Assembly: GCA_028688995.1 (NCBI GenBank)
Contig: JAQTXB010000006.1
Location: forward strand, 1-64,000
Direction of reading: 5' to 3'
From: Aliarcobacter sp.
Lineage (GTDB): Bacteria; Campylobacterota; Campylobacteria; Campylobacterales; Arcobacteraceae
DNA length: 64,000 nt
Part shown: positions 27,147 to 36,724 of the stretch, one piece after another
How the letters are laid out: each line of letters opens with the position of its first letter
How positions within the stretch are numbered: position 1 is the first letter of the stretch
Notes under the pieces: generated by a model
What the model was told of the DNA's origin: nothing
What the model saw: the letters and a program-made list of their open reading frames with translations, nothing else
The model's database searches: none
Made by a program: the position numbers and the translations under genes

Positions 27147-27824
27147 TTAGAAAAGTTCTATTTCCATTTGAGGTTCAGCTTCTTTATTATCAATACCAAA
27201 TAATTCAACAGCTCCAACATATTCTTTGATAACTGGTGCTTTTGTAATCTCTTGTTGTAGAGATTTTTCTTCAGATAAGATTTTACTATCAGTTTCAGAT
27301 TTTTGAGTAACTTTAATAAATGTCTCAAAATCATTAGCTAAAAGAATCAATCTTCCATGCTCTCCACGTGTATGCTCACTAACTAATTTAAAACCCTCTG
27401 ATTTACAAAAATCTTTTGCAAACTCCACATTTCTAAATCCAATAGATTGTGCAGATAAATTTATTTGCATAATGTCAGCACCACCTGATATTTTAGCAAC
27501 CATATTACCTTTACTACAACCTAGTTTATACATTTCATTAAGCATTGCTTCAACAGAATAAAGTCCATATTTCATATCATCATTTGTATTATTTGTTTTT
27601 GGTAATAAAAAGTGATTCATTCCTTTTATTTTTGTCACTTTGTCATAGAACATAATAGCAACACATGAACCTAATAGAGTTTTAAAAGCAATTTGTTCTA
27701 TATCACTACCAACTGCAAATTCACCACCAATAACTGTATGGGTTGGAAAACCTTTGGTTTTTTGTGTAAATCTAACTGCTGAAGTTTTTTCAATACTTCC
27801 ATCTTTATGACCTATAACAATCAT
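27147..27824 (-). CDS. cheD: Chemoreceptor glutamine deamidase CheD
   Basis: A CheD of 225 residues. The catalytic Cys is in LLGSCVAIMFYD and the His in GMNHFLLP; ISGGADIM completes the fold. The last ~65 residues are an extra low-complexity tail beyond the usual ~160-residue domain, ending in VGAVELFGIDN-like sequence that may bind a partner. It deamidates receptor glutamines and links to CheC/CheY adaptation; no cheC is visible here. Its ATG overlaps the cheR stop by 4 nt. Confidence 0.92.
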   Translation of the reverse strand: MIVIGHKDGSIEKTSAVRFTQKTKGFPTHTVIGGEFAVGSDIEQIAFKTLLGSCVAIMFYDKVTKIKGMNHFLLPKTNNTNDDMKYGLYSVEAMLNEMYKLGCSKGNMVAKISGGADIMQINLSAQSIGFRNVEFAKDFCKSEGFKLVSEHTRGEHGRLILLANDFETFIKVTQKSETDSKILSEEKSLQQEITKAPVIKEYVGAVELFGIDNKEAEPQMEIELF

Positions 27825-28666
27825 AGGATTTCCTTTTCTTTTAGAAAAATATTCTGACCTACTCTCTTAACATAATGTACCAAATCTTGAGGATTTTCTG
27901 AGTGACCTAAATATAATGTTCCACCAATTTTAAGATGCTTAAATAGTTTTTTTAGAATTTCATTTTGATCTTCAACTGAAAAATATATTAAAACATTTCT
28001 GCAAAAGATTACATCAAATTGATTCTTAGAAAATGGATATGAACTATCATTTAAATTCATTACTTGAAAAGTAATCATTTTCTTTAAATCATCATTTACT
28101 TTTATTAAAACCTCTTCACCTGCAAGATTTTTTTGAACTCTTCGCTTAAAAAAATTTTGTGGTCTAATCCAATCGGGAAATTCTTTTGAAGATTTAGAAT
28201 ATCTATAAATGCCATTTGCTGCATATTGTAAAACATTAGTATCTATATCAGTAGCTATAATTGAAGCAGTTATGTTTTTATTTAACTCTTCTTTAGCTTT
28301 CATTACAGTCATAGCCATAGAGTATGGTTCTTCGCCTGTTGAAGAGGCAGAACAATACATATTTATTTTTTCTCCACTAGCGGCAAATATTGGTAATACT
28401 CTATCTTTTAAATCAATAAAGTGGAAATCTTCTCTGAAAAAATGTGTCTTATTTGTTGTAAATGAATTAATAAATTCAGTTACATTATTTCCTTGTTCAA
28501 TAGAGTTTAAAAGCTCCATAATATCACCAGAAAAACCACAATTTCTTTTTAATTTATCAATTCTATTTGAAATCATGATATCTTTATTCTCAGAAAGGGT
28601 AATTCCTGTTAGAGAATAAAGAAGCTTTTTTACCTTATTGTGTACATCTTGAGTCGTATATTTCAT
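27821..28666 (-). CDS. cheR: Chemoreceptor methyltransferase CheR
   Basis: A 281-residue SAM-dependent methyltransferase that methylates chemoreceptor glutamates. An N-terminal helical domain (about 1-75) precedes the Rossmann domain, with CSASSTGEEPYSMAM as SAM motif, ATDID and the FDVIFCRNVLIYF motif. NxFTTNKTHFFRE is the conserved entry segment. It has no C-terminal pentapeptide-binding insertion that I can see. It follows cheA by 3 nt and overlaps cheD. Confidence 0.94.
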   Translation of the reverse strand: MKYTTQDVHNKVKKLLYSLTGITLSENKDIMISNRIDKLKRNCGFSGDIMELLNSIEQGNNVTEFINSFTTNKTHFFREDFHFIDLKDRVLPIFAASGEKINMYCSASSTGEEPYSMAMTVMKAKEELNKNITASIIATDIDTNVLQYAANGIYRYSKSSKEFPDWIRPQNFFKRRVQKNLAGEEVLIKVNDDLKKMITFQVMNLNDSSYPFSKNQFDVIFCRNVLIYFSVEDQNEILKKLFKHLKIGGTLYLGHSENPQDLVHYVKRVGQNIFLKEKEIL

Positions 28667-28669
28667 ATG

Positions 28670-30769
28670 TTAAGACGCTTTTTTAGCTACACTCATATCT
28701 CTCTCAACTTTTATTTGAGCATTAATAATTCCAACAACATCTAAAATTAGACCAATACTTCCATCACCTCTAACTGTTGCTGCTCCAATTCCTTGAACGC
28801 TTCTAAAGTTTTTATCTAAAGGTTTTACAACAACTTGATGTTGATTTAAGAATTCATCAATAGATATTGCAACTTTTGTATTACCAGATTTTACAACTAT
28901 TAACATACCCTCTTCAAGTTTTTCAAAACTTTTTTCAAGACCAAATAGTTGATGTAATTTAACAACTGGAATAAACTCTTCTCTTAGCATTAACAAGTCT
29001 TGTGTTCCATCACCAATTTTTTTAATCATATCAGCAGTCGGTTGTAATGATTCAACTATTGAACTTAATGGTAAAATATATTTTTGACTTCCAACTCTAA
29101 TATCTAAACCATCTAAAATTGCAAGTGTTAAAGGTAACATAATAGTGATTACTGTACCTTCACCAATATGTGTATCTAATTTTATAGCACCACCTAGTTT
29201 ATGAATATTTGTTTTAACAACATCCATTCCAACACCACGTCCAGAAATGTCAGTAATTTGATCAGCTGTTGAAACTCCTGCTCCAAAAATTAATAATGCT
29301 TTTTCATTTTCACTCATAGTATTAAACTGATTTTCATCAATTTGACCCTGTTCAAGTGCTTTTTGTGCAACTTTTTCAGAATTAATACCTTTACCATCAT
29401 CTTCAATAGTAATTATCATTTGTCCATTTGCTTGTTCAGCAGTTATACTAATAGATCCAACTTCAGGTTTACCTGTTTTTTCTCTCTCACTAGGCGTTTC
29501 AATACCATGATCTAATGAATTTCTAATAATATGCATTAAAGGATCAGTTAATCCTTCAATCATTGCTTTGTCAATTTCAACATTATCTCCATAATGTTTA
29601 AATTCAACTTTTTTACCAAGTTTTTTAGAAATATCTCTAACAACTTTTGGGAATTTTGAATAAATTGATTCCATTGGAACCATTCTAATACTCATAATAG
29701 AATCTTGCATATCTCTAATATGTCTTTCAAGTAATTCTAATCTTTCTAATACTGAATTTCTTGTTTTTGTTTCTTCAATAGTTGAAGAAAATTGTGTAAG
29801 CATAGCATTTGTAATAACTAAATCACCTACATTATTCATTAATAAGTCAATTTTATCAAGATTTACTCTAATACTATTATTATTATTTGGAACTGCTTTT
29901 TTAGAAGCAGCATCATCTTCATCTTCTTTTACTCTTTGTTTTCTTTGTGGTGCATTTTCTAAAACAGTTTCTTCTGCTGATTCTTTTTTTGATACTGGAA
30001 TAATTTCTTCTTTAATATCATTTGTTTCCATAACAGAATTTGAAGTAAGTTCAGGCATTTCATCAAAGAAACCAAAGTTTTCTTTATCTTCAGCTGAAAC
30101 TTTAAAATCACTGTCTTTAGTATTATTAGAAATAGTTTCTAGTTCTTCATCATAAAAACCTATATTCTGATGTACTTCATCAATATCATCGTCAGCAAAT
30201 ATTCCATATGCTTTATTTTTATTATCTCTTTGGTCATTTAAATCATCATCAAAAAAACCAAAATTATCACTATCTAAAACTTCTGGTATCTCTTTTTTTA
30301 CTTCTACTGCTTTTGGTGTTTCAATTGGTTTTACAACTTCAACTTCTACTTTTTTTGAAACAGCTCCTGTTCCATTTGAATATGCTCTAAGTTCTTCTAA
30401 TAAAGCACTTGTCATTTTTGTAAATGTTTCTCTATCTAAGTTATCTGATACTTCAAGATCTAAAATCTCTTTCATAACATCTAATCCATCGATTAAAGTT
30501 TCTGCCATTTCTGGTATAAACTCAATTTTATGATTTCTTAACTTATCCATCAAATTTTCAACATCATGAGTGAATTCAGCAAATAATGCTAATTCAACAG
30601 ATGCTCCACTACCTTTTAGAGTATGAACATCCCTAAAAAGTTGGCCCATCTCTTCATCTGTTAATGAACCATTATTTTCAGCTGCCAATAAAACATTATC
30701 TGCTGATTCAAAAAGCTCTTCAGCCTCTTCAAGAAACATTTCTCTATATTTAGAAATATCAAACGACAT
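28670..30769 (-). CDS. cheA: Chemotaxis histidine kinase CheA
   Basis: A 699-residue CheA: an N-terminal Hpt domain with phospho-His49 (HTLKGSG), a long linker, the dimerisation helices (about 295-360), the ATPase (N box HIIRNSLDHGIE, G boxes DDGKGI and GRGVGMDVV), and a C-terminal CheW-like domain. There is no receiver domain at the end, unlike the CheA-Y fusion of Campylobacter and Helicobacter; a free CheY is encoded just upstream. No normal P2 domain is seen; the linker instead holds four short aromatic/acidic repeats (FGFFDDDL 170-177, YGIFADDDI 188-196, IGFYDEEL 203-210, FGFFDEMP 232-239). Confidence 0.95.
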   Translation of the reverse strand: MSFDISKYREMFLEEAEELFESADNVLLAAENNGSLTDEEMGQLFRDVHTLKGSGASVELALFAEFTHDVENLMDKLRNHKIEFIPEMAETLIDGLDVMKEILDLEVSDNLDRETFTKMTSALLEELRAYSNGTGAVSKKVEVEVVKPIETPKAVEVKKEIPEVLDSDNFGFFDDDLNDQRDNKNKAYGIFADDDIDEVHQNIGFYDEELETISNNTKDSDFKVSAEDKENFGFFDEMPELTSNSVMETNDIKEEIIPVSKKESAEETVLENAPQRKQRVKEDEDDAASKKAVPNNNNSIRVNLDKIDLLMNNVGDLVITNAMLTQFSSTIEETKTRNSVLERLELLERHIRDMQDSIMSIRMVPMESIYSKFPKVVRDISKKLGKKVEFKHYGDNVEIDKAMIEGLTDPLMHIIRNSLDHGIETPSEREKTGKPEVGSISITAEQANGQMIITIEDDGKGINSEKVAQKALEQGQIDENQFNTMSENEKALLIFGAGVSTADQITDISGRGVGMDVVKTNIHKLGGAIKLDTHIGEGTVITIMLPLTLAILDGLDIRVGSQKYILPLSSIVESLQPTADMIKKIGDGTQDLLMLREEFIPVVKLHQLFGLEKSFEKLEEGMLIVVKSGNTKVAISIDEFLNQHQVVVKPLDKNFRSVQGIGAATVRGDGSIGLILDVVGIINAQIKVERDMSVAKKAS

Positions 30770-30781
30770 GAGAACTCCTTT

Positions 30782-31150
30782 TTATCTACTTAAAACTATA
30801 TTAACTGCTTTTAACAATTGGTCTGGTACAAATGGTTTTACAATCCAACCAGTAGCCCCTGCAGCTTTACCCTTCGCTTTCATTTCATCACTTCTCTCAG
30901 TTGTAAGAACTAAAATTGGTTTTTTAGAATATTGTGATATTTTTCTTAACTCACCAATAAGTGTTAACCCATCCATATTTGGCATATTAACATCTGTAAT
31001 TATTAAATCAAAATCAGCAGCCTTAGCTTTTGCTAAACCATCTACACCGTCAACAGCTTCAGTTACATCAGTGTAACCACCCTCGTTTAGTGCATAGTTT
31101 AGCATATCTCTTAGCATTGTAGAATCATCTACTATCAAAAGCTTAGCCAT
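30782..31150 (-). CDS. cheY: Chemotaxis response regulator CheY
   Basis: A 122-residue stand-alone receiver domain. Asp residues in LIVDDST, the phosphoacceptor in ITDVNMPNMDG, Thr in VLTTE and Lys in IVKPF make the full active site. There is no output domain, so this is the flagellar-motor-binding CheY. It is the first gene of cheY-cheA-cheR-cheD-cheB, 12 nt before cheA, behind AAGGGG. TATAGT at 31189-31194 (minus strand) is a plausible -10 box without a recognisable -35. Confidence 0.93.
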   Translation of the reverse strand: MAKLLIVDDSTMLRDMLNYALNEGGYTDVTEAVDGVDGLAKAKAADFDLIITDVNMPNMDGLTLIGELRKISQYSKKPILVLTTERSDEMKAKGKAAGATGWIVKPFVPDQLLKAVNIVLSR

Positions 31151-31299
31151 ATTAAAACCCCTTAAGTTTACTTAAAAAAATTATTTTTACTATACTAACG
31201 AAAGAAATATTAATTTAGGGTTATATTGAGCAAAAAAAATGGAACTTTATTGATTATTAGGAAAATTATAGATAAAAATATATTTTTAGGGGATTAAGA

Positions 31300-31314
31300 A
31301 AGGGTAAAACCCTT
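31300..31314 (-). terminator. Weak hairpin after pnp
   Basis: AAGGGT and ACCCTT form a 6-bp stem with a 3-nt loop 23 nt after the pnp stop. The tract after it (TCTTAA) is only partly T-rich, so termination may be incomplete. It lies in the gap 31151-31337 before cheY on the same strand. Confidence 0.4.
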
Positions 31315-31337
31315 GCTTAAATAAAGAAAGTTATGTT

Positions 31338-33512
31338 TTAATTTGAAGATAATTCTATTCTATCTTTTTTTACTTTTAATACTTTAACTTCAATTTCTTG
31401 TCCAACAGATAAAATATCTGAAACATTATTTACTCTCTCTTTTGAGATTTTTGAAATATGTAATAGACCTTCTCCACCTTTTGGTAATAAAATAAATGCA
31501 CCAAAATCAACAACTCTTTCAACTTTTCCAAGTACAACTTCATCAATAGCGTATAATTTTTCAAAATCTATATTTTTTGGAGAATCTTTTCTTACAGGTG
31601 CGTTATTTGAAATAGTTTTAATATGCTCACAAGCATCTAAAACATTCTGTTTATTTCCACCACTTACTTTTACTGTTCCACTATCTCTATCTAAATCTAT
31701 TGAAACTGTGAATTTTTCAATAATTTCTTTTATAGTTGCACCTGCTTTTCCAATTATTACCATAATTTTACTTGGATCAATTGCAAATTGCTCAACTAAA
31801 GGTAATGCTCCACTTGGAACAATTTCAGTTGCTGCTTCTTCCATTAAAGATAAGATATGAACACGTCCTTCTTTTGCTTGTAATAATGCTTCTTTTAAAA
31901 CATTTAATTCAATACCACCAAGTTTTATATCCATTTGTAAAGCAGTAATTCCTTTTATTGTTCCAGCTACTTTAAAATCCATATCTCCATCATGGTCTTC
32001 TAATCCCATAATATCTGTTAGAACTGAATACTTATCGCCTTCTACAACCATACCCATTGCAACGCCAGCAACTAAATCAGAAATAGGAACACCTGCTGCT
32101 TTTAAAGCTAATGAACCTCCACAAACTGTTGCCATAGAAGAAGAACCATTTGATTCTAAAATCTCAGAAACAATTCTTACTGTTTCATTATAATCATCAT
32201 CAATAGTTGGTTCAAGTGCTTTTTTAGCTAAATTACCATGACCTAACTCTCGTCTTCCTACTCCAAACATTGGTTTTGCTTCTCCTACTGAGAAACCTGG
32301 GAAATTATAATGAACTAAAAATCTATCAACTGAAGTTGATTTATCAGTTAAAACTTCATACATTTGACCATCTTTTGCACCAGCAATTGTCCCAACAACT
32401 AAAGCTTGAGTTTCACCTCTTGTAAATAGACAAGAAGAGTGCGCTGATGGTAAAATATTTGTTTCAATAGTAATTGGTCTTACATCTTTAAGACCTCTAC
32501 CATCAGCTCTTATTTTATCATTTACAATCATATTTCTTACGATTTCTCTTTTAACAACTGAAACTGCTTCATAAATTGTTGAGAATTCCAACTCATTTGT
32601 AGTGCAATAATCATTTTTAGAAATCATTTTTGCAACATCTTTTAATTGAGTTGCTCTTTCACTTTTAGCTAATTTTTTTATAGCTTCTCTAATTTCATTT
32701 GAAAAATTATCTCTTACATAATGGATAACTGATTCATCAATTGTAAATTGAACTAATTCAACTTCAACTTTTTCTTTAGAAGAAGTTTCAAAACCTTTTT
32801 CATAAGTTAAATTAGCTTCTTTTAATGCATCTTGAGCAAAAGCAATAGCTTCAACTAAAGTATCTTCATTCATTTCATTTGCATTATGAATTTTTGTAAA
32901 TGCTTCAATATCAACTTCAACCATTTCACTTGAAGAAATTGTTTTCATTTCAATCATCAATAATTCATCTTTTGAACCAGCTACATATAAATCTAATGTA
33001 GAATTTGCCATTTCATCAGGAGTAGGATTAATAATATATTTACCTTCAATTCTTCCAACTCTTACTCCACAAACAGATTTTTTAATAGGAAGATTTGAAG
33101 TATATAAAGCAGCATTTGCAGCATTTAAAGATAAAGCTTGTAAATCAACATCTTTATCAGCACTTAAAACCATAACTGTAATTGTTGTAGGATAAACATA
33201 ACCTTTTGGGAAAAGTGGTCTTAAACTTCTATCAATTACCCTTGATGTTAGTGTTTCAAAATCACTTGGTTTTCCTTCTCTTTTGATAAATCCACCTGGT
33301 AATTTTGCTGCTGCATAAGTTTTTTCTATATATTGAACTGTTAATGGAGTGAAATCTTCACTTACAGGATTATCAAATTCACTTACAACCGTAGCTAACA
33401 CAACTGCATTTCCTATTTTAGCTAATACTGAACCATTAGCTTGTTTAGCTACTTTTCCAAATTCAAAAACCTCTTGTTTTCCATTTAATTCAAATTCACA
33501 AACTGTTGACAT
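31338..33512 (-). CDS. pnp: Polynucleotide phosphorylase
   Basis: A 724-residue 3'-5' exoribonuclease with two RNase PH domains (about 1-225 and 310-560), a KH domain (VIIGKAGATIKEIIEKF) and a C-terminal S1 domain (GKVERVVDFGAFILLPKGGEGLLHIS). FTRGETQ and SDGDMDFKVAGT-like phosphate-site residues are in place. It works in mRNA decay and small-RNA control. It follows the phosphoribosyltransferase gene by 5 nt on the same strand. Confidence 0.96.
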   Translation of the reverse strand: MSTVCEFELNGKQEVFEFGKVAKQANGSVLAKIGNAVVLATVVSEFDNPVSEDFTPLTVQYIEKTYAAAKLPGGFIKREGKPSDFETLTSRVIDRSLRPLFPKGYVYPTTITVMVLSADKDVDLQALSLNAANAALYTSNLPIKKSVCGVRVGRIEGKYIINPTPDEMANSTLDLYVAGSKDELLMIEMKTISSSEMVEVDIEAFTKIHNANEMNEDTLVEAIAFAQDALKEANLTYEKGFETSSKEKVEVELVQFTIDESVIHYVRDNFSNEIREAIKKLAKSERATQLKDVAKMISKNDYCTTNELEFSTIYEAVSVVKREIVRNMIVNDKIRADGRGLKDVRPITIETNILPSAHSSCLFTRGETQALVVGTIAGAKDGQMYEVLTDKSTSVDRFLVHYNFPGFSVGEAKPMFGVGRRELGHGNLAKKALEPTIDDDYNETVRIVSEILESNGSSSMATVCGGSLALKAAGVPISDLVAGVAMGMVVEGDKYSVLTDIMGLEDHDGDMDFKVAGTIKGITALQMDIKLGGIELNVLKEALLQAKEGRVHILSLMEEAATEIVPSGALPLVEQFAIDPSKIMVIIGKAGATIKEIIEKFTVSIDLDRDSGTVKVSGGNKQNVLDACEHIKTISNNAPVRKDSPKNIDFEKLYAIDEVVLGKVERVVDFGAFILLPKGGEGLLHISKISKERVNNVSDILSVGQEIEVKVLKVKKDRIELSSN

Positions 33513-33517
33513 ACTTT

Positions 33518-34168
33518 TTATCCTTTAATTATTTTCTCTAAATCTTCAAAACTAACATCATCTAAACTATCATAATAAAAATCAATTTCTACAAAATGAT
33601 CTAATTTTTTAATAAAATATAAATCATCTGCAATTGATTCTATTGTAGGAATACTAGCTGTTGGTAAAATTGGAGTTGCTACTGAAATAGACTTAGCTTT
33701 TAAATTAATAGCTGTTTTTATACAAGCCATCATTGTTAAACCTGTATTAATTCCCTCATCAACAATTAATACATTTTTATTTTCAAATTTTTGAATCTTT
33801 TCTCCATGTCTAAACTTATTAACTTTTTTGACAATAGATTCTTCATATACTTGTTTAGACTTAGAATAAACATAATCTAAACTAATCTCAAATGCTTTTA
33901 TTAATTCTTCATGAATTAATACCTCTTCATGCTCTGTTACAACCGCTATTTCACAATCTTCATTGTTTGGAGCATAAATTTTTTCAGAAAACATCATATC
34001 ATATTTACTATTAAGTTCATTTGCTATAATTCTTGCAATTTCAAATCCTCCATATGAGCTTGAAATTACACTCCAATCTTCTAATTTCATACTATCAATT
34101 GGTAAAACATCTAAAAGTCTATATGCAGCAACTTCTCTATTTTTAAAATATATTCTATCTGTATTCAT
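33518..34168 (-). CDS. Phosphoribosyltransferase-fold protein
   Basis: A 216-residue protein with the PRPP-binding signature VLIVDEGINTG, a variant of the usual VDDxxxTG, and a type I phosphoribosyltransferase core. Substrate specificity is not visible. It overlaps the lptD stop by one base and lies before pnp, as a similar hypothetical gene does in H. pylori (from memory). The aspartate pair is replaced by Asp-Glu, which is seen in some active family members. It may act in base salvage or be a non-catalytic regulator. Confidence 0.75.
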   Translation of the reverse strand: MNTDRIYFKNREVAAYRLLDVLPIDSMKLEDWSVISSSYGGFEIARIIANELNSKYDMMFSEKIYAPNNEDCEIAVVTEHEEVLIHEELIKAFEISLDYVYSKSKQVYEESIVKKVNKFRHGEKIQKFENKNVLIVDEGINTGLTMMACIKTAINLKAKSISVATPILPTASIPTIESIADDLYFIKKLDHFVEIDFYYDSLDDVSFEDLEKIIKG

Positions 34169-36288
34169 TAATTATTATCTTGCATTTTATATTTTTGTTT
34201 AATTCCACCTAATGGTTTTAATAAAATAGTTGCATATATAATTTGTTGTTCTATACCAGTTGAATTTGTACTAGAAGTTGGTTTAATTTGATCTTCATAT
34301 TTTAAATCTAAATTCCAACAATTATCATTTATATTTAAACCTACACCTTGTCTATTTCTCGTATTTTCAAGTAAATCATAATTTTCATAATATGAAACTC
34401 TATAATCTTTTGCTACTTTATAACCAATATCAAATCTATAAGATTCTAAGTTTTCTCTTGAATTAAATATGTTATCTGTTTTTTTAGATTGGTAATAACC
34501 AACTGTTAATGATAAATCTTTATATGTAAAAACTGAAGTTGCACTATTTTCAACACTTTTTTCATCTTCCATATTATAAACATTTTTTCCACTAACACTT
34601 CCATATTCATGGTTTATTTTTAAATAGTTTTCTAAATCTTCTAATTTAGGATTATCTACTTCATCATATAAAATAGATTGAGAAACTTTGTGATTAATTA
34701 ATTGTTTTAAAGTATCATTATCATATAAAGATTGATTTGCTGATAATTTAATATTTTTTTGCTCTTGAGAAATTGGGAAAGCCCTTAATTCTTGTTCTTT
34801 TAAAGAATTCTTTTCTGTTGTAATATTATATAAATCACCATCTTCTCTTAAATTTTTAGGAATAATATACTCTGCTTTTAAATTCAAAGTATGTAAATAT
34901 TCTTCATAAGGTTTAATTAAATTACTTCCAACCCCAACCGAAGTAATATTTTGAACTAAAGTCCCATCTTCATATTTTATAGTACCAAAATTACTGTAAT
35001 CATATCTACTAATTACTGTTTTATTTTCTGCAAATGCATAGAAATAATCATCAATAAAATATTCACTATAACTTACTGGTACACTTACTTCATAAACACG
35101 TGCAGTTAATCCCTCTGGTCTTGTATAATTAATAACTTTTGTATCAGCTGAATATATTAAGTTATCAATAAATGTCTCTTTGTTATATGAGTGAAATTGA
35201 ACTTGTGGTAACTCTTGTAAAGTCTCTTTATTTGATGTTTTAGAACCATCAATATAATATCTACCATACGCACCACCATAATACTCAGGAGTATCATAAA
35301 AATAATTAACTTTTGACTCAACTTTTTTATCAGTTGATGTTAATTCTGTATCATCTTCTAAAGTAAAATATTCTATATCATTTAAATATTTAATTGATGT
35401 ATATAAACCATCATGGGAATTACTTTTTGAAAAAATTTCTCTTCTTTCATAATTTAAATCAAAACCATAATGTTCTTGATTTTGTAATCCACTTTTTAAA
35501 AAATAATCTTCATTCTCTCTAAAAATACCAGTTTTAATTTTAACTACAGAGTCAGGAGAATCTGCATATCTATAATAAGCATATCCACCATTTCCTCTTT
35601 TAGTTCTAGTTTGTGGTACTAATTCTATATCATAATTATCAGCTGGTGCAATAAATATAGGTTGAGAATAAAATAAACCTTCCCCACTAGAATATCCAAT
35701 AGTTGGAAGTAAAAGACCTGTTCTTCTTGTCGTATCTGTTGGAAAACCAATATAAGGACTATAAAAAACTGGAACATCTTTTAAATATAATCTTGGATTA
35801 TATGCATTTATCCACTTAGCTTCAGTATCATAATCTGCACTTGATGCTCTAATACTCCAAACTGGGTCTAAACAATCACAAGAAGAGATAATAGAACTAT
35901 CAAGTTCAATTTCCTCTTTTTCTTTATTTGAAGTTTTAGAATTTATCCAAATTTTATTATTTTGTTCTCTCAAGAACATTGGATATTGATTAGATGAATC
36001 TTTTTTCAAATCAATAAAAGCATAATTACTCTGTGTTTGAATATTATTATCTTTAATTACTAAAACATTATCAAAAAGTTCAAAGGTTTCATTCTCTTTA
36101 TTATAAATTACTTTATTAGCACTTAAATAATAAGTCGGCGAATAAATAACTACGTTACCACTTGCAGTAACAATATTTTCAACAGCATCAACATTTTTTG
36201 CGACTAATTGAAATTTCTCATTTTTTAATTCTTCTGCATAAATTAAACAAGAAGTTATTAATAGTGAAGCTATAATTTTTTTACGCAT
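34168..36288 (-). CDS. lptD: LPS-assembly protein LptD
   Basis: Outer-membrane LPS translocon component of 706 residues. A signal peptide (about 1-18, ending IYA) is followed by an OstA/LptA-like jellyroll (VAKNVDAVENIVTASGNVVIYSP) and a large barrel (about 190-706) rich in alternating aromatic strands. It inserts lipopolysaccharide into the outer leaflet together with LptE. Two cysteines (SSCDCLDP) fall where the interdomain disulfides are expected. Its start overlaps the RDD gene by 8 nt. Confidence 0.9.
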   Translation of the reverse strand: MRKKIIASLLITSCLIYAEELKNEKFQLVAKNVDAVENIVTASGNVVIYSPTYYLSANKVIYNKENETFELFDNVLVIKDNNIQTQSNYAFIDLKKDSSNQYPMFLREQNNKIWINSKTSNKEKEEIELDSSIISSCDCLDPVWSIRASSADYDTEAKWINAYNPRLYLKDVPVFYSPYIGFPTDTTRRTGLLLPTIGYSSGEGLFYSQPIFIAPADNYDIELVPQTRTKRGNGGYAYYRYADSPDSVVKIKTGIFRENEDYFLKSGLQNQEHYGFDLNYERREIFSKSNSHDGLYTSIKYLNDIEYFTLEDDTELTSTDKKVESKVNYFYDTPEYYGGAYGRYYIDGSKTSNKETLQELPQVQFHSYNKETFIDNLIYSADTKVINYTRPEGLTARVYEVSVPVSYSEYFIDDYFYAFAENKTVISRYDYSNFGTIKYEDGTLVQNITSVGVGSNLIKPYEEYLHTLNLKAEYIIPKNLREDGDLYNITTEKNSLKEQELRAFPISQEQKNIKLSANQSLYDNDTLKQLINHKVSQSILYDEVDNPKLEDLENYLKINHEYGSVSGKNVYNMEDEKSVENSATSVFTYKDLSLTVGYYQSKKTDNIFNSRENLESYRFDIGYKVAKDYRVSYYENYDLLENTRNRQGVGLNINDNCWNLDLKYEDQIKPTSSTNSTGIEQQIIYATILLKPLGGIKQKYKMQDNN

Positions 36289-36718
36289 TTACAACCAACG
36301 TTTTACCAACAATATCATGAAAAGTTTTTCTTCCATCATTAAAAAATCCAACTAAAAACCCAAAATAAAAAAACATTTCAGAAAAAATTCTTCCAACAGA
36401 TCTTAAAAAAGATGATAACATAGAAACTCTTCCCCAATGATTTGCATCAATAACTCTTATTTTTGCAACAATTTTTCCAACTGTTGCACCATAATACCAA
36501 ACAAAAAAAGTATGGTAAATTACTTTTAACATAATTAAAGGTAAAGCTAACTCTGTTTTCATTAAATACATCATAGCATCCATATCTTGACTAACAGCAA
36601 GGATACTTTCCCAAAATATCATCATAATAATCAGAGTAACTAATAAATCATCAATCACATAAGCAAATGCACGTGAACGCATAGATGCTAATTGAAGATC
36701 TGTACTATTATTTTGCAT
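36281..36718 (-). CDS. RDD-family membrane protein
   Basis: A 145-residue membrane protein of the RDD family. The name-giving motif region is RAFAYVIDDLLV near the N-terminus, followed by three or so hydrophobic helices, with YGATVGKIVAKIRVI and GRKTFHDIVGKT as the other family blocks. Its role is unknown; some RDD proteins act as sodium/proton exchangers. It is located between purD (6 nt) and lptD (overlap) on the same strand. Confidence 0.85.
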   Translation of the reverse strand: MQNNSTDLQLASMRSRAFAYVIDDLLVTLIIMMIFWESILAVSQDMDAMMYLMKTELALPLIMLKVIYHTFFVWYYGATVGKIVAKIRVIDANHWGRVSMLSSFLRSVGRIFSEMFFYFGFLVGFFNDGRKTFHDIVGKTLVVNA

Positions 36719-36724
36719 TAACTA

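Noticed and set aside
28209..28619. 136-codon open frame on the plus strand within cheR
   Set aside because: It is the antisense shadow of a well-supported gene, rich in Ser/Phe/Ile as expected from reverse reading, with no ribosome binding site.
31151..31337. Sigma-54 or TTAC-type promoter before cheY
   Set aside because: No GG-N10-GC element and no TTAC pair at the correct distance; only an isolated TATAGT -10 box.
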